Below, one piece after another: positions 1-8,806 of a stretch of DNA of 64,000 nucleotides (the stretch's first letter is position 1; the number at the start of each line of letters is the position of its first letter). The position numbers and the translations under genes were made by a program. Source of the DNA: Duganella sp. SG902 (GTDB lineage: Bacteria > Pseudomonadota > Gammaproteobacteria > Burkholderiales > Burkholderiaceae_D); the NCBI RefSeq assembly GCF_013376005.1, contig NZ_JABMJK010000001.1, positions 186,001-250,000 on the forward strand, written 5' to 3'. Below the pieces are notes generated by a model that did not search any database, had not been told where the DNA came from, and saw nothing but the letters and a program-made list of their open reading frames with translations.

Positions 1-105
1 GTGTGGCCGAATCCAACCTCGAAAGTGTTGGAGCCCAAGTCGGCGTATGTCCGCAAGGCGGATGACAAGTACATGGTAAGCGTTGGCATCTACACCAAAA
101 AATAA
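1..105 (+). CDS. C-terminal end of a Cache-domain secreted protein (partial)
   Basis: The plus strand is open from the first base to a TAA at 103-105 and encodes the last 34 residues of a protein. These match the C-terminus of the next gene at 25 of 34 positions, including the shared ending GIYTKK, so this is the 3' end of a tandem paralogue. The complete protein is probably a periplasmic single-Cache sensor-like protein of about 150 residues. Only 14 bp separate its stop from the next start, so the two are likely co-transcribed. The 5' part is outside the window. Confidence 0.75.
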   Translation: MWPNPTSKVLEPKSAYVRKADDKYMVSVGIYTKK

Positions 106-119
106 ATCAGGGGGATATC

Positions 120-569
120 ATGAAACTCAGTCATTTGACCGCCGCCCTTGTGCTGGCTGCCGCCCTGCCTGCGTTTGCGCAGGACAAACAGGAAGCCATC
201 GCGCTGGTCGACAAGGCGGTGGCCAACATCCAGAAAAAAAGTATCGAAGACGCGTGCAAGGATTTCGCCGATCCGAAAGGCGGCTATATCCAGGGCGAGC
301 TGTACGTGTTCGTGTACGAGGCGAACGGCTTCATGAAATGCCATGCCACGAATTCCAAGCTGAACAACAAGGACATGAACCAGCTGCGCGACGCCAACGG
401 CAAATACTTCTCGAAAGAGATGCGCGACCTGGCCATGTCGGGCAAGACCGGCTGGGTGGATTATGTGTGGGTCAATCCAGTGAGCAAAGAGCTGGAGCCG
501 AAGTCCTCCTACGTGAAAAAGGTGAACGACAAATATTTCGTTGGCGTGGGCATCTACACCAAGAAGTAA
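120..569 (+). CDS. Secreted single Cache-domain protein
   Basis: This 149-residue protein starts with a clear signal peptide (hydrophobic segment about residues 6-18, AFA-Q cleavage near residue 20). The mature part looks like a stand-alone sCache_2 domain, the extracytoplasmic ligand-binding fold of chemoreceptors and sensor kinases. No transmembrane anchor or signalling domain follows, so it is probably a free periplasmic binding protein. A GGGGG-type ribosome site lies just before the ATG. It is the second copy of a tandem pair; its ligand is unknown. The family call rests on length, the signal peptide and the GWVDYVWVNP stretch typical of these domains. Confidence 0.75.
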   Translation: MKLSHLTAALVLAAALPAFAQDKQEAIALVDKAVANIQKKSIEDACKDFADPKGGYIQGELYVFVYEANGFMKCHATNSKLNNKDMNQLRDANGKYFSKEMRDLAMSGKTGWVDYVWVNPVSKELEPKSSYVKKVNDKYFVGVGIYTKK

Positions 570-572
570 GCC

Positions 573-663
573 ACGTCGTTCCGGCGAAGGCCGGAACCCA
601 TGGAACATATGCGCTGTGTTATCGCATACGTTCTATGGGCCCCGGCCTTCGCCGGGGCGACGT
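573..663. repeat. REP-like palindromic repeat between convergent genes
   Basis: A 91-bp imperfect palindrome with each arm itself a hairpin (ACGTCGTTCCGGCGAAGGCC on the left and its near complement on the right). It fills the gap between the Cache gene and livF and abuts the livF stop codon. Related sequence occurs at 32365-32431 and in short form at 7548-7577. It may act as a bidirectional terminator; there is no clear T run. Confidence 0.75.
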
Positions 664-1365
664 TCAGGCGACAGCGACCAGTTTATCGAGCTTATCGCCG
701 TCCGCCAGCAAGCTGGCGCTGTCCGAGTCGTGCACGATGCGGCCGCGATCCAGCACGATGGCGCGCTGCGTCAGCGACAGCGCCAGGCGCGCATGCTGCT
801 CCACCACGATCACCGACATCCCCTCCTCCTGCACCAGCTTGCGAATCACGCGCACCAGCTCCTGCACGATGATCGGCGCCAGGCCCTCCATCGGCTCGTC
901 CAGCAGCAGGATGCGCGGATTGGTCATCAGCGCGCGCGCGATCGCCACCATCTGCTGCTCGCCGCCCGACAACTGATTGCCCATGTTGTTGCGGCGCTCG
1001 AACAGGCGCGGGAAGAGCTGATAGATCTTCTGCAGATTCCACGGCCCGGGACGCGCCACCACCGTCAAGTGCTCCTCCACCGTCAACGATGGGAACATAT
1101 GGCGCTCCTGCGGCACCCATCCCAGCCCCGCGCGCGAACGTTTGTGAGTCGACACCCGCGAGATGTCGCCGCCGGCCCAGCGGATGCTGCCCTTGTGCAG
1201 GCGCGTGAGACCCATCAGCGTCACCAGCAAACTGGTTTTGCCAACACCGTTACGGCCCAGCAGCGCCAGCGAATCGCCTTCCTTCAGCGTGAGCGACACG
1301 TCTTCCAATACGATGGACTCGCCATATCCGGCGGTGACCTTATCCAACACCAGCAGCTCAGTCAT
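664..1365 (-). CDS. livF: Branched-chain-type (HAAT) ABC transporter ATPase LivF
   Basis: This 233-residue protein is the second ATPase of a Liv/HAAT-type importer. Visible motifs are Walker A GRNGVGKTS (about residues 38-46), signature LSGGEQQM and Walker B ILLLDEP. Length and the VEQHARLAL stretch near the C-terminus are typical of LivF. It is the last gene of the pcaIJF-livHMGF operon, overlapping livG by 8 bp. The linkage to beta-ketoadipate genes suggests an aromatic acid or related organic acid rather than leucine as substrate; this is inference. Confidence 0.9.
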   Translation of the reverse strand: MTELLVLDKVTAGYGESIVLEDVSLTLKEGDSLALLGRNGVGKTSLLVTLMGLTRLHKGSIRWAGGDISRVSTHKRSRAGLGWVPQERHMFPSLTVEEHLTVVARPGPWNLQKIYQLFPRLFERRNNMGNQLSGGEQQMVAIARALMTNPRILLLDEPMEGLAPIIVQELVRVIRKLVQEEGMSVIVVEQHARLALSLTQRAIVLDRGRIVHDSDSASLLADGDKLDKLVAVA

Positions 1366-2116
1366 GTTCCGACTCCCCCAGATAAACTTCCTTGACGCGC
1401 GGGTCGGCGGCGATTTCCGCCGGCGTGCCCTCGGTCAGCACCTTGCCGCCCACCAGCACCGTGATGCGGTCGGCGAAGCGGAACACCAGTCCCATATCGT
1501 GTTCGATGAACAGCACCGTCACATCGCGCGGCAGCTGCGCCAGCACTTCGAACAGCTCCTTGCTCTCGGCCTGCGGGATGCCGGCCGCCGGCTCGTCCAG
1601 CAGCAGAATGCGCGGCTTGGTCGCCAGCGCCAGCGCGATCTCCACCAAACGCTGCTTACCGTAAGCCATGCTGCGCGTGATGCTGTTGGCCTGGTCGCTC
1701 AACTTCAATGTGGCCAGCAGCTCCATCGCTTCCGAGATCACTTCCGGATGATTGGCCACCGTCTTCCACCACACGTTCTGCAGACCGCGTCGCTCGCTGA
1801 TGGCCAGAGCCACCGATTCCAGCACCGTCATGCCGGCGAACAGGGTGTTGAGCTGGAAGGTGCGCGTCATGCCGCAGTGGACGCGCTCATGCTGCGGCAG
1901 ATGCGTGATGTCGTCCCCGCCCAGATACACCTTGCCGCTGCTTGGGCTGAAGGCGCCGGTCAGCAGGTTGATGAAGGTGGTCTTGCCGGCGCCGTTAGGG
2001 CCGATCAGCGCGTGGCGCGCGCCCGGCTCGAAGGTCAGCGACACGTCGCTGTTGGCGACGAAGGCGCCCCACTTCTTGCTCAGGCCTTCGGTACGTAAAG
2101 TGATATCGCGGCTCAT
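1358..2116 (-). CDS. livG: HAAT ABC transporter ATPase LivG
   Basis: This 252-residue ATPase pairs with LivF to energise the LivHM permease. It has Walker A GPNGAGKTTF (about residues 40-49), the LivG-type signature YGKQRLVEIALAL in place of LSGGQ, and Walker B ILLLDEPAAG. The start overlaps the livM stop in an ATGA arrangement, so translation is probably coupled. The C-terminus reads EVYLGE, a frequent LivG ending. The neighbouring pca genes define the likely substrate class. Confidence 0.9.
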   Translation of the reverse strand: MSRDITLRTEGLSKKWGAFVANSDVSLTFEPGARHALIGPNGAGKTTFINLLTGAFSPSSGKVYLGGDDITHLPQHERVHCGMTRTFQLNTLFAGMTVLESVALAISERRGLQNVWWKTVANHPEVISEAMELLATLKLSDQANSITRSMAYGKQRLVEIALALATKPRILLLDEPAAGIPQAESKELFEVLAQLPRDVTVLFIEHDMGLVFRFADRITVLVGGKVLTEGTPAEIAADPRVKEVYLGESEHD

Positions 2117-3144
2117 GGCTGCTCCTTGCGTTGAGGTTTCACCAGTTGCAGCAGGCGTTCCAGGCCACCGAGGATGCCGCCGCGCGCGAACAGCACGATC
2201 AGCACCAGCAGCAGGCCGATATAGAACTGCCAGTAAGTCGGATTCAGGCCGGCGATGTAATCCTGCGCCAGCATGAACACCGCCGCGCCAACCAGCGCGC
2301 CGTACAGGCGGCCGGTACCGCCCAGCACCAGCATGATCACCAGTTCGGCGGAACGCGGGAAGCCCAGCGAATCGAGGCCGACGAACTGCGTGGTCTGCGC
2401 CAGCAGCGCGCCGGCCAGGCCGGCGATCACCGCGCCCAGTGTGAACACGGCCACCAGGCGGCGATTCACGTTCACACCCAGCGACGGCATGCGGCGCACG
2501 CCTTCGCGGATGCCGATCAGGCTCAAACCGAACGGCGACTTCACCACGCGGCGCAGCACCGCGAACACGATGAACAGCACGGCAAAGCTGTACCAGAAGG
2601 CGACGTTGCCGTTCAGGTCAAACTCGAAGGTGCCGAACAGTTTACCGACCATCATGCCGGACAGGCCGTCCACGCCGCCGGTGATGAAGGCGGCCTTGTT
2701 GGCCGCTTCGAACAGCATCAGGCCTATGCCCAGCGTGACCATCAAACGGGTCAGGTCCTGGCCACGCACCACCAGGAAGGCGGTCAGCAAACCGGCCACG
2801 CCGGCCACCACGCCGCCGGCCAGCAGGCCGCTCAGCGGTTCGCCCCAGCCATGCACCGACAGCAGGCCGGCGGTGTAGGCGCCCAGCCCGAAGAAGGCGG
2901 CGTGGCCCAGCGAGACGATGCCCGCGTAGCCGAGGATCAGGTCGAGCGACACCGCGAACAGGCCGACGATCATGATCTGGCTGATCAGCACCAGATAGCC
3001 GGGGAAGGCGAAGTACGCCGCGATCGGCAACAGCCAGAAGACGATTTCCAGTGGCTGCCAACGGTCGTTGGGCAGCTTGGGCGCGGGAAGGATGCGGGCA
3101 GCTTGGGACACGGTCTTGGTCTCCGTTTCAACAAAGGCGTTCAT
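2113..3144 (-). CDS. livM: HAAT ABC transporter permease LivM
   Basis: This 343-residue inner-membrane permease has a polar N-terminal extension of about 30 residues, then roughly nine to ten hydrophobic segments. The GYAGIVSLGHAAFFGLGAYT stretch (about residues 68-88) is the family motif of LivM permeases. It should form the translocation pore with LivH and receive substrate from the binding protein encoded at 8807-9982. It overlaps livH by 4 bp (ATGA) and livG by 4 bp. Confidence 0.9.
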   Translation of the reverse strand: MNAFVETETKTVSQAARILPAPKLPNDRWQPLEIVFWLLPIAAYFAFPGYLVLISQIMIVGLFAVSLDLILGYAGIVSLGHAAFFGLGAYTAGLLSVHGWGEPLSGLLAGGVVAGVAGLLTAFLVVRGQDLTRLMVTLGIGLMLFEAANKAAFITGGVDGLSGMMVGKLFGTFEFDLNGNVAFWYSFAVLFIVFAVLRRVVKSPFGLSLIGIREGVRRMPSLGVNVNRRLVAVFTLGAVIAGLAGALLAQTTQFVGLDSLGFPRSAELVIMLVLGGTGRLYGALVGAAVFMLAQDYIAGLNPTYWQFYIGLLLVLIVLFARGGILGGLERLLQLVKPQRKEQP

Positions 3145-4007
3145 GCTTTCCTCCGCATCAAGCCAGCGGGGAACAGGATCAGCAGCACCACCATCAGCGC
3201 GTAGATCACGAAGGCGCCGATCTCCGGCACATAGTATTTACCGGCGACGTCGAACACGCCGAGGATCGCGGCCGCCAGCAGCGGCCCCTTGATGGTGCCG
3301 GCGCCGCCCACCGCCACCACCAGCAGGAAGTAGACCATGTACTTGACCGGGAAGGTCGGATCGAGGCCCAGCACGTCGATACCCAGGCCGCCGCCCAGGC
3401 CGGCCAGGCCGGAGCCCAGCGCGAAGGTCAGGCTGAACACCAGGCTGACGTTGATGCCCAGGCCAGCCGCCGCCGTTTGATTGTCCACCGAGGCGCGGAT
3501 CTGCGCGCCGAAGCGGGTGCGCTCGATCAGCAGGCCCAGTGCGATGGTCACGATCACCACCACGCCGATCAGGAACAAGCGGTACGAACCAACGTCAAGA
3601 CCCAGCAGCGACACCTGGCCGCGCAGCCAGTCCGGCAGCAGCACCGGCTGCTGCGTCGGGCCGTAGAAGTAAGTGGCGGCGGCCACCGACATGAAGGTCA
3701 GGCCGATCGAGAACAGCACCTGATCCAGGTGGCTGGCCTTGTACAGGCGGCGATACAGCAGGCGCTCCAGCACCAGCCCCACCAGCGCCGAGGCGATGAA
3801 GGCCAGCGGCAGCGAAGCCAGGAACGGCACGCCAAAGCGCGACAGCAGCGACACGCTCACATACCCGCCCAGCATCGCGAACGCGCCGTGGGCGAGGTTA
3901 ATGAAGTTCATCATGCCCATCGTGACCGACAGGCCGACACTGATCAGGAACAGCAGACTGCCGTAGGCGATGCCGTCAAACAGCACGCCGGCGAAATTGG
4001 CTAGCAT
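3141..4007 (-). CDS. livH: HAAT ABC transporter permease LivH
   Basis: This 288-residue permease begins with the typical LivH arrangement: a hydrophobic helix, then MGMMNFINLAHGAFAMLGGY. About eight transmembrane segments are visible. It starts the liv part of the operon, 59 bp downstream of the pcaF stop, so the liv genes are probably read through from the pca promoter. The GGGAGGC just before the ATG serves as ribosome site. Its partner binding-protein gene is not in the operon but beyond the regulator and porin. Confidence 0.9.
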   Translation of the reverse strand: MLANFAGVLFDGIAYGSLLFLISVGLSVTMGMMNFINLAHGAFAMLGGYVSVSLLSRFGVPFLASLPLAFIASALVGLVLERLLYRRLYKASHLDQVLFSIGLTFMSVAAATYFYGPTQQPVLLPDWLRGQVSLLGLDVGSYRLFLIGVVVIVTIALGLLIERTRFGAQIRASVDNQTAAAGLGINVSLVFSLTFALGSGLAGLGGGLGIDVLGLDPTFPVKYMVYFLLVVAVGGAGTIKGPLLAAAILGVFDVAGKYYVPEIGAFVIYALMVVLLILFPAGLMRRKA

Positions 4008-4066
4008 GACTGCCTCCCGCTTTGATTATATTTGTTCATATTGTCTCCACTACTCTTCTTTGCAAC

Positions 4067-5269
<1,203 letters not shown>

Positions 5270-5270
5270 T

Positions 5271-5924
5271 TCATTGTCCTTTCAACAGCGGCGCGCCGGT
5301 GGCGGCCTGCAATTCCTCAAACGTCAGGCCGGGCGCCATTTCGCGCACGCGCAGGCCGTCGGCGGTGACGTCCAGCACCGCCATGTCGGTGTAGATGCGG
5401 TTGACGCACGCCACGCCGGTCAGCGGGTAGCTGCATTCAGCGACGATCTTACTCTCGCCGGTCTTGGTCTGGTGTTCCATCATGACGAACACCTGCTTGG
5501 CGCCCAGCGCCAGGTCCATGGCGCCGCCCACCGCCGGAATCGCGTCCGGCGCGCCGGTGTGCCAGTTGGCCAGGTCGCCCTTGCCCGACACCTGGAAGGC
5601 GCCCAGCACGCAAACGTCCAGGTGGCCGCCGCGCATCATGGCGAAGGAATCGGCGTGATGGAAGTAGGCGCCGCCGGTCAGCAGGGTCACCGGCTGCTTG
5701 CCGGCGTTGATAAGGTCATCGTCCTCCTCGCCCGGCGCCGGCGCGGGGCCCATGCCCAGCAAGCCGTTCTCCGAATGCAGGAAGACTTCGCGGTCGGTCG
5801 GCAGGTAGTTGGCGACCTTGGTCGGCAGGCCTATGCCGAGGTTGACGTAGGCGCCTTCCGGGATGTCCTGGGCGACGCGGGCAGCCATCTGGTCGCGGGT
5901 ATAGCGCGCTGTTTGATTACTCAT
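5271..5924 (-). CDS. pcaJ: 3-oxoadipate CoA-transferase subunit B
   Basis: This 217-residue beta subunit of succinyl-CoA:3-oxoadipate CoA-transferase has the catalytic glutamate in [11 protein letters not shown] (Glu52) and the GIGLPTKVA start typical of the B subunit. The ATG at 5924 is chosen over longer upstream reading because it overlaps the pcaI stop (ATGA) and gives the family length. With PcaI it activates 3-oxoadipate for PcaF. Confidence 0.92.
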   Translation of the reverse strand: MSNQTARYTRDQMAARVAQDIPEGAYVNLGIGLPTKVANYLPTDREVFLHSENGLLGMGPAPAPGEEDDDLINAGKQPVTLLTGGAYFHHADSFAMMRGGHLDVCVLGAFQVSGKGDLANWHTGAPDAIPAVGGAMDLALGAKQVFVMMEHQTKTGESKIVAECSYPLTGVACVNRIYTDMAVLDVTADGLRVREMAPGLTFEELQAATGAPLLKGQ

Positions 5925-6586
5925 GCCGATTCCTTCACCACGCGTTGTACAAAAATGCCCGGCGTGACGATCACTTCCGGATCCAGTTCGCCCAGCGCCA
6001 CCACATCCCGCACCTGGGCGATGGTGACCTTGGCGGCCATGGCCATGATGGGGCCGAAATTGCGCGCGGTCTTGCGGTACACCAGATTGCCCCAGCGGTC
6101 GCCGCGCAGGGCCTTGATCAGCGCGAAGTCGGCGTGGATCGGCGACTCCAGCACGTAGTGGCGGCCGTTGATCAGGCGCGTCTCCTTGCCCTCGGCCAGC
6201 AGCGTGCCGTAGCCGGTCGGGGTGAAGAAGCCGCCGATGCCGGCGCCGGCGGCGCGGATGCGCTCCGCCAGGTTGCCCTGCGGCGTCAGTTCCAGTTCGA
6301 TTTCGCCGGCGCGGTACAGCGCGTCGAAGTGATGCGAATCGGTCTGGCGCGGGAACGAACAAATGATCTTGCGCACGCGCTTGGCCTTGAGCAGCGCGGC
6401 CAGGCCGGTCTCGCCGTTGCCGGCGTTGTTGTTGACGATGGTGAGTTCTTTCGCGCCCTGCGCGATCAGCGCATCGATCAGCGCCGACGGCATGCCGGCA
6501 TTGCCGAAGCCGCCGATCATGACGGTGGCGCCGTCATGGATGTCCGCGACCGCCCGCTCCAGTGATTCAAAAGTTTTATCGATCAT
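5921..6586 (-). CDS. pcaI: 3-oxoadipate CoA-transferase subunit A
   Basis: This 221-residue alpha subunit carries the GGFGNAGMPSALI glycine-rich CoA-binding motif and the NNNAGNG motif of CoA-transferase family I. The start at 6586 (MIDKTFES) has a GGAAAG ribosome site 5-10 bases upstream; longer reading to 6643 would run into the operator palindrome. It is the first gene of the pca-liv operon, with the operator only about 20 bp before the start codon, so a regulator bound there would cover the promoter or transcript start. Confidence 0.92.
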   Translation of the reverse strand: MIDKTFESLERAVADIHDGATVMIGGFGNAGMPSALIDALIAQGAKELTIVNNNAGNGETGLAALLKAKRVRKIICSFPRQTDSHHFDALYRAGEIELELTPQGNLAERIRAAGAGIGGFFTPTGYGTLLAEGKETRLINGRHYVLESPIHADFALIKALRGDRWGNLVYRKTARNFGPIMAMAAKVTIAQVRDVVALGELDPEVIVTPGIFVQRVVKESA

Positions 6587-6606
6587 ATCTGCTTTCCAGT
6601 GCATGT

Positions 6607-6642
6607 TGTGCGATAATCGAACTAATGATTGATTACCGCACA
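6607..6642. promoter_or_regulatory. 36-bp palindromic operator, pcaI/IclR-regulator intergenic region
   Basis: The outer arms TGTGCGATAATC and GATTACCGCACA form an imperfect inverted repeat; 13 of 18 half-site positions pair. The left arm contains GTGCGATAATCGAAC, close to the 15-bp box I recall for PcaR of Pseudomonas putida. The same architecture and length recur at 8702-8737. It is best explained as the binding site of the divergent IclR-family regulator. On the minus strand GATTAT could double as the -10 element of pcaI. Confidence 0.75.
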
Positions 6643-6719
6643 CCCAGTGTAGAACTTGCGCCAGCCCCGGTCAAGAAAAAAACGCCAATTGAACCTGATG
6701 ACTGCATTAAAATCACGCC

Positions 6720-7547
6720 ATGTCTAAAGCCACCCCACTTACCGACGCGGACGACGACCGCGAGCCCACCATCGCCGAGCAGATCGACGCGATGACCGAC
6801 CCCAGCTTCATGACCTCCCTGGCGCGCGGCCTGGCGGTGCTGCGCGCCTTCAGCGACGCGCGCAAGCCCCAGACCATCGCCAGCATCAGCCAGAAGACCG
6901 GCATCCCGCGCGCCGCCGTGCGCCGCTGCCTGCACACGCTGCGCGAGCTGGGCTACGTCGACGCGGAACTCAACAACTTCTCGCTGCGGCCCAAGGTGCT
7001 GACGCTCGGTTACTCCTACCTGTCGTCGACGCCGTTGACGGTGTCGGCCCAGCCCTACCTGAACAACATCAGCCGCGCGCTCAATGAATCGAGCTCGCTG
7101 GCGGTGCTGGAGGATGGCGAAATACTGTACGTGGCGCGCGCCGCGACCTCGCGCGTGATGTCGGTGGCGCTGAATACCGGCAGCCGCCTGCCCGCCTACT
7201 GCACCTCGCTGGGCCGGGTGATGCTGGCGCACCTGCCGCCGGACCAGCTGGACGCCTACCTGGAGCACACCCGCCTGCGGCCGATGACGGTCAACACCAT
7301 CGTCAACCCGAAACGGCTGCGCGAAGTGCTGGCGGGCGTGCGCCGCGACGGCTACGCCATCAACGATGAGGAACTGGAACTGGGGCTGCGTTCGATCGCC
7401 GTGCCGGTGCGCGGCGCGTCCGGCACGGTGCTGGCGGCGCTGAACGTGGGCGCGCAGGCGGCGCGCGTCAGCGTGGATCAGCTGCAGCACGAGTTCCTGC
7501 CGGTGCTGCAACGCGGCGCGCAGGAGTTGGCGGTCCTGCTGCCATAA
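6720..7547 (+). CDS. pcaR: IclR-family regulator of the beta-ketoadipate genes (PcaR/PcaU-like)
   Basis: This 275-residue protein has the two-domain IclR layout: a winged helix-turn-helix at about residues 28-90 (LARGLAVLRAFS ... GIPRAAVRRCLHTLRELGYV) and a C-terminal effector domain with GSRLPAYCTSLGRVMLA. PcaU, PcaR and PobR belong to this group and respond to beta-ketoadipate, protocatechuate or 4-hydroxybenzoate. It is divergent from pcaI across a 36-bp palindrome. Whether it activates or represses cannot be read from the sequence. No strong ribosome site precedes the ATG. Confidence 0.87.
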   Translation: MSKATPLTDADDDREPTIAEQIDAMTDPSFMTSLARGLAVLRAFSDARKPQTIASISQKTGIPRAAVRRCLHTLRELGYVDAELNNFSLRPKVLTLGYSYLSSTPLTVSAQPYLNNISRALNESSSLAVLEDGEILYVARAATSRVMSVALNTGSRLPAYCTSLGRVMLAHLPPDQLDAYLEHTRLRPMTVNTIVNPKRLREVLAGVRRDGYAINDEELELGLRSIAVPVRGASGTVLAALNVGAQAARVSVDQLQHEFLPVLQRGAQELAVLLP

Positions 7548-7577
7548 ACGTCGTCCCGGCCTGCGCCGGAACGACGT
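7548..7577. terminator. Hairpin between convergent regulator and porin genes
   Basis: A 13-bp inverted repeat (ACGTCGTCCCGGC / GCCGGAACGACGT, one mismatch) around a 4-base loop lies immediately after the regulator stop and 7 bp from the porin stop. It lacks a T run but is well placed as a bidirectional terminator. It resembles half of the REP-like repeats at 573-663 and 32365-32431. Confidence 0.6.
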
Positions 7578-7584
7578 GCAAGTA

Positions 7585-8676
7585 TCAGAAGGTGTGGCGA
7601 ATGCCCGCCATCACGCCATTCTGCGATTTGCCGGCGCCAACCGAACCGCCGGCATCCAGCGCCACCGCCGACAGGCCCGAGTTCTTCATGCGGCCCACGC
7701 CACCATACACGGCGGTGCGTTTCGAGAAGTAGTAGGTCGCGCGCGCGACCAGCATGGTGGCATCGTCGCCGCTGCGCTTCACATCCTTGCGCGCCCACTG
7801 CGCATCCAGCGTGGTGAACGGCGTCACCGGATAGCTCACGCCGAAGTAGTACAGATCCGACTCGGTCAGGCCGGTGGCCGCGCGCGTGGTGCGGTCGATG
7901 ACGCCGCCGCCCAGCTTGGCCTCGCCCACCTTCACATAACCATTGGCGGTCACGCGCTTGTCGCTGTTATTGCTGCTGGTCAGACCGGCCGCCGCGCCGG
8001 TATTGCCGTACAAAATGTCATACGACATATTCAGGCCGTACGCGGCGGTCTCGTAACCGAACAGGCCGGTCACCTGGCGGCAGGCCTTGGCGTTGCCCGC
8101 CACCTCGCCCGGGCAGCCGGTGGCGGCCGGGCCGCCGGCGCTGGAGGCGTCGCGGCCGGTGCTGTAGGTGGCGCCGATCACGAAGTTGTTGAAGTTGCCG
8201 AAGTAGCCGATGGCGTTGTCGCTGCGCGCATTCGGCAGGTAAGGGTCGATGCTGCCGATGGCGAACAGGTTGGGGCCCATCACGTCCGACTTCAGACCGG
8301 AGATGTAAGTCATGTTGACCTGGCGGCCCAGGGTCACGGTGCCGAAGTCGCCCTTCAGGCCAATGGTGGCCTGGCGCCCGAACAGGCGGTTGCCCTGCCC
8401 CATGGTGCCGGTATCGACCGCCAGGCCGGCTTCCAGCGTGAAGATGGCCGACAGGCCGCCGCCCAGGTCTTCCGTGCCGCGGAAACCGATACGCGACGGG
8501 AACGAGCCGGTCAGCGACGGCATGCGGGTGACGCTGTCGCCGGCGGCGTTGACATTGGTGACGCGTTCGATGCCGGTATCGAGCAGGCCGTACACGGTTA
8601 CGTTGGATTGGGCCATGGCGGCCGAGGCGCCGACGGTGCACAGCAGCGCTACGGCGCCACGAATGGTGTTTTTCAT
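7585..8676 (-). CDS. Outer-membrane trimeric porin
   Basis: This 363-residue protein has a signal peptide (ASAAMA-QS cleavage near residue 22) and the mature N-terminus QSNVTVYGLLDTG typical of Burkholderiales general porins (Porin_4, 16-stranded barrel). It ends in a C-terminal aromatic (RHTF) as required for BAM-dependent insertion. An AGGAG ribosome site precedes the ATG. The palindrome at 8702-8737 sits 26 bp upstream of the start, the same arrangement as at pcaI, so it is probably induced with the pca-liv operon. A paralogue sits at 30080-31165 in the gallate cluster. Confidence 0.9.
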   Translation of the reverse strand: MKNTIRGAVALLCTVGASAAMAQSNVTVYGLLDTGIERVTNVNAAGDSVTRMPSLTGSFPSRIGFRGTEDLGGGLSAIFTLEAGLAVDTGTMGQGNRLFGRQATIGLKGDFGTVTLGRQVNMTYISGLKSDVMGPNLFAIGSIDPYLPNARSDNAIGYFGNFNNFVIGATYSTGRDASSAGGPAATGCPGEVAGNAKACRQVTGLFGYETAAYGLNMSYDILYGNTGAAAGLTSSNNSDKRVTANGYVKVGEAKLGGGVIDRTTRAATGLTESDLYYFGVSYPVTPFTTLDAQWARKDVKRSGDDATMLVARATYYFSKRTAVYGGVGRMKNSGLSAVALDAGGSVGAGKSQNGVMAGIRHTF

Positions 8677-8701
8677 TCCTAGTCTCCTGTTGTTTTAATG
8701 A

Positions 8702-8737
8702 TGTGCGATTATCGAACAATCGGTTGTTAATCGCACA
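8702..8737. promoter_or_regulatory. 36-bp palindromic operator between porin and binding-protein genes
   Basis: The outer arms TGTGCGATTA and TAATCGCACA pair perfectly over 10 bp. On the minus strand the half next to the porin reads GTTCGATAATCGCAC. Length and sequence match the site at 6607-6642, so both are probably bound by the IclR regulator encoded at 6720-7547. It could serve the porin (26 bp from its start) and the binding-protein gene (about 70 bp from its start). Confidence 0.75.
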
Positions 8738-8741
8738 TAGA

Positions 8742-8769
8742 TTGGATACTATGGTTGCCACGGTATATT
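8742..8769 (+). promoter_or_regulatory. Possible sigma70 promoter of the Liv-type binding protein gene
   Basis: TTGGAT (8742-8747), a 16-bp spacer and TATATT (8764-8769) form a plausible sigma70 promoter ending about 37 bp before the start codon. The palindrome at 8702-8737 lies just upstream, a position suited to activation. Confidence 0.4.
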
Positions 8770-8806
8770 GTCAATCACCGGACACAGAACAACACAGGAG
8801 ACAGGC

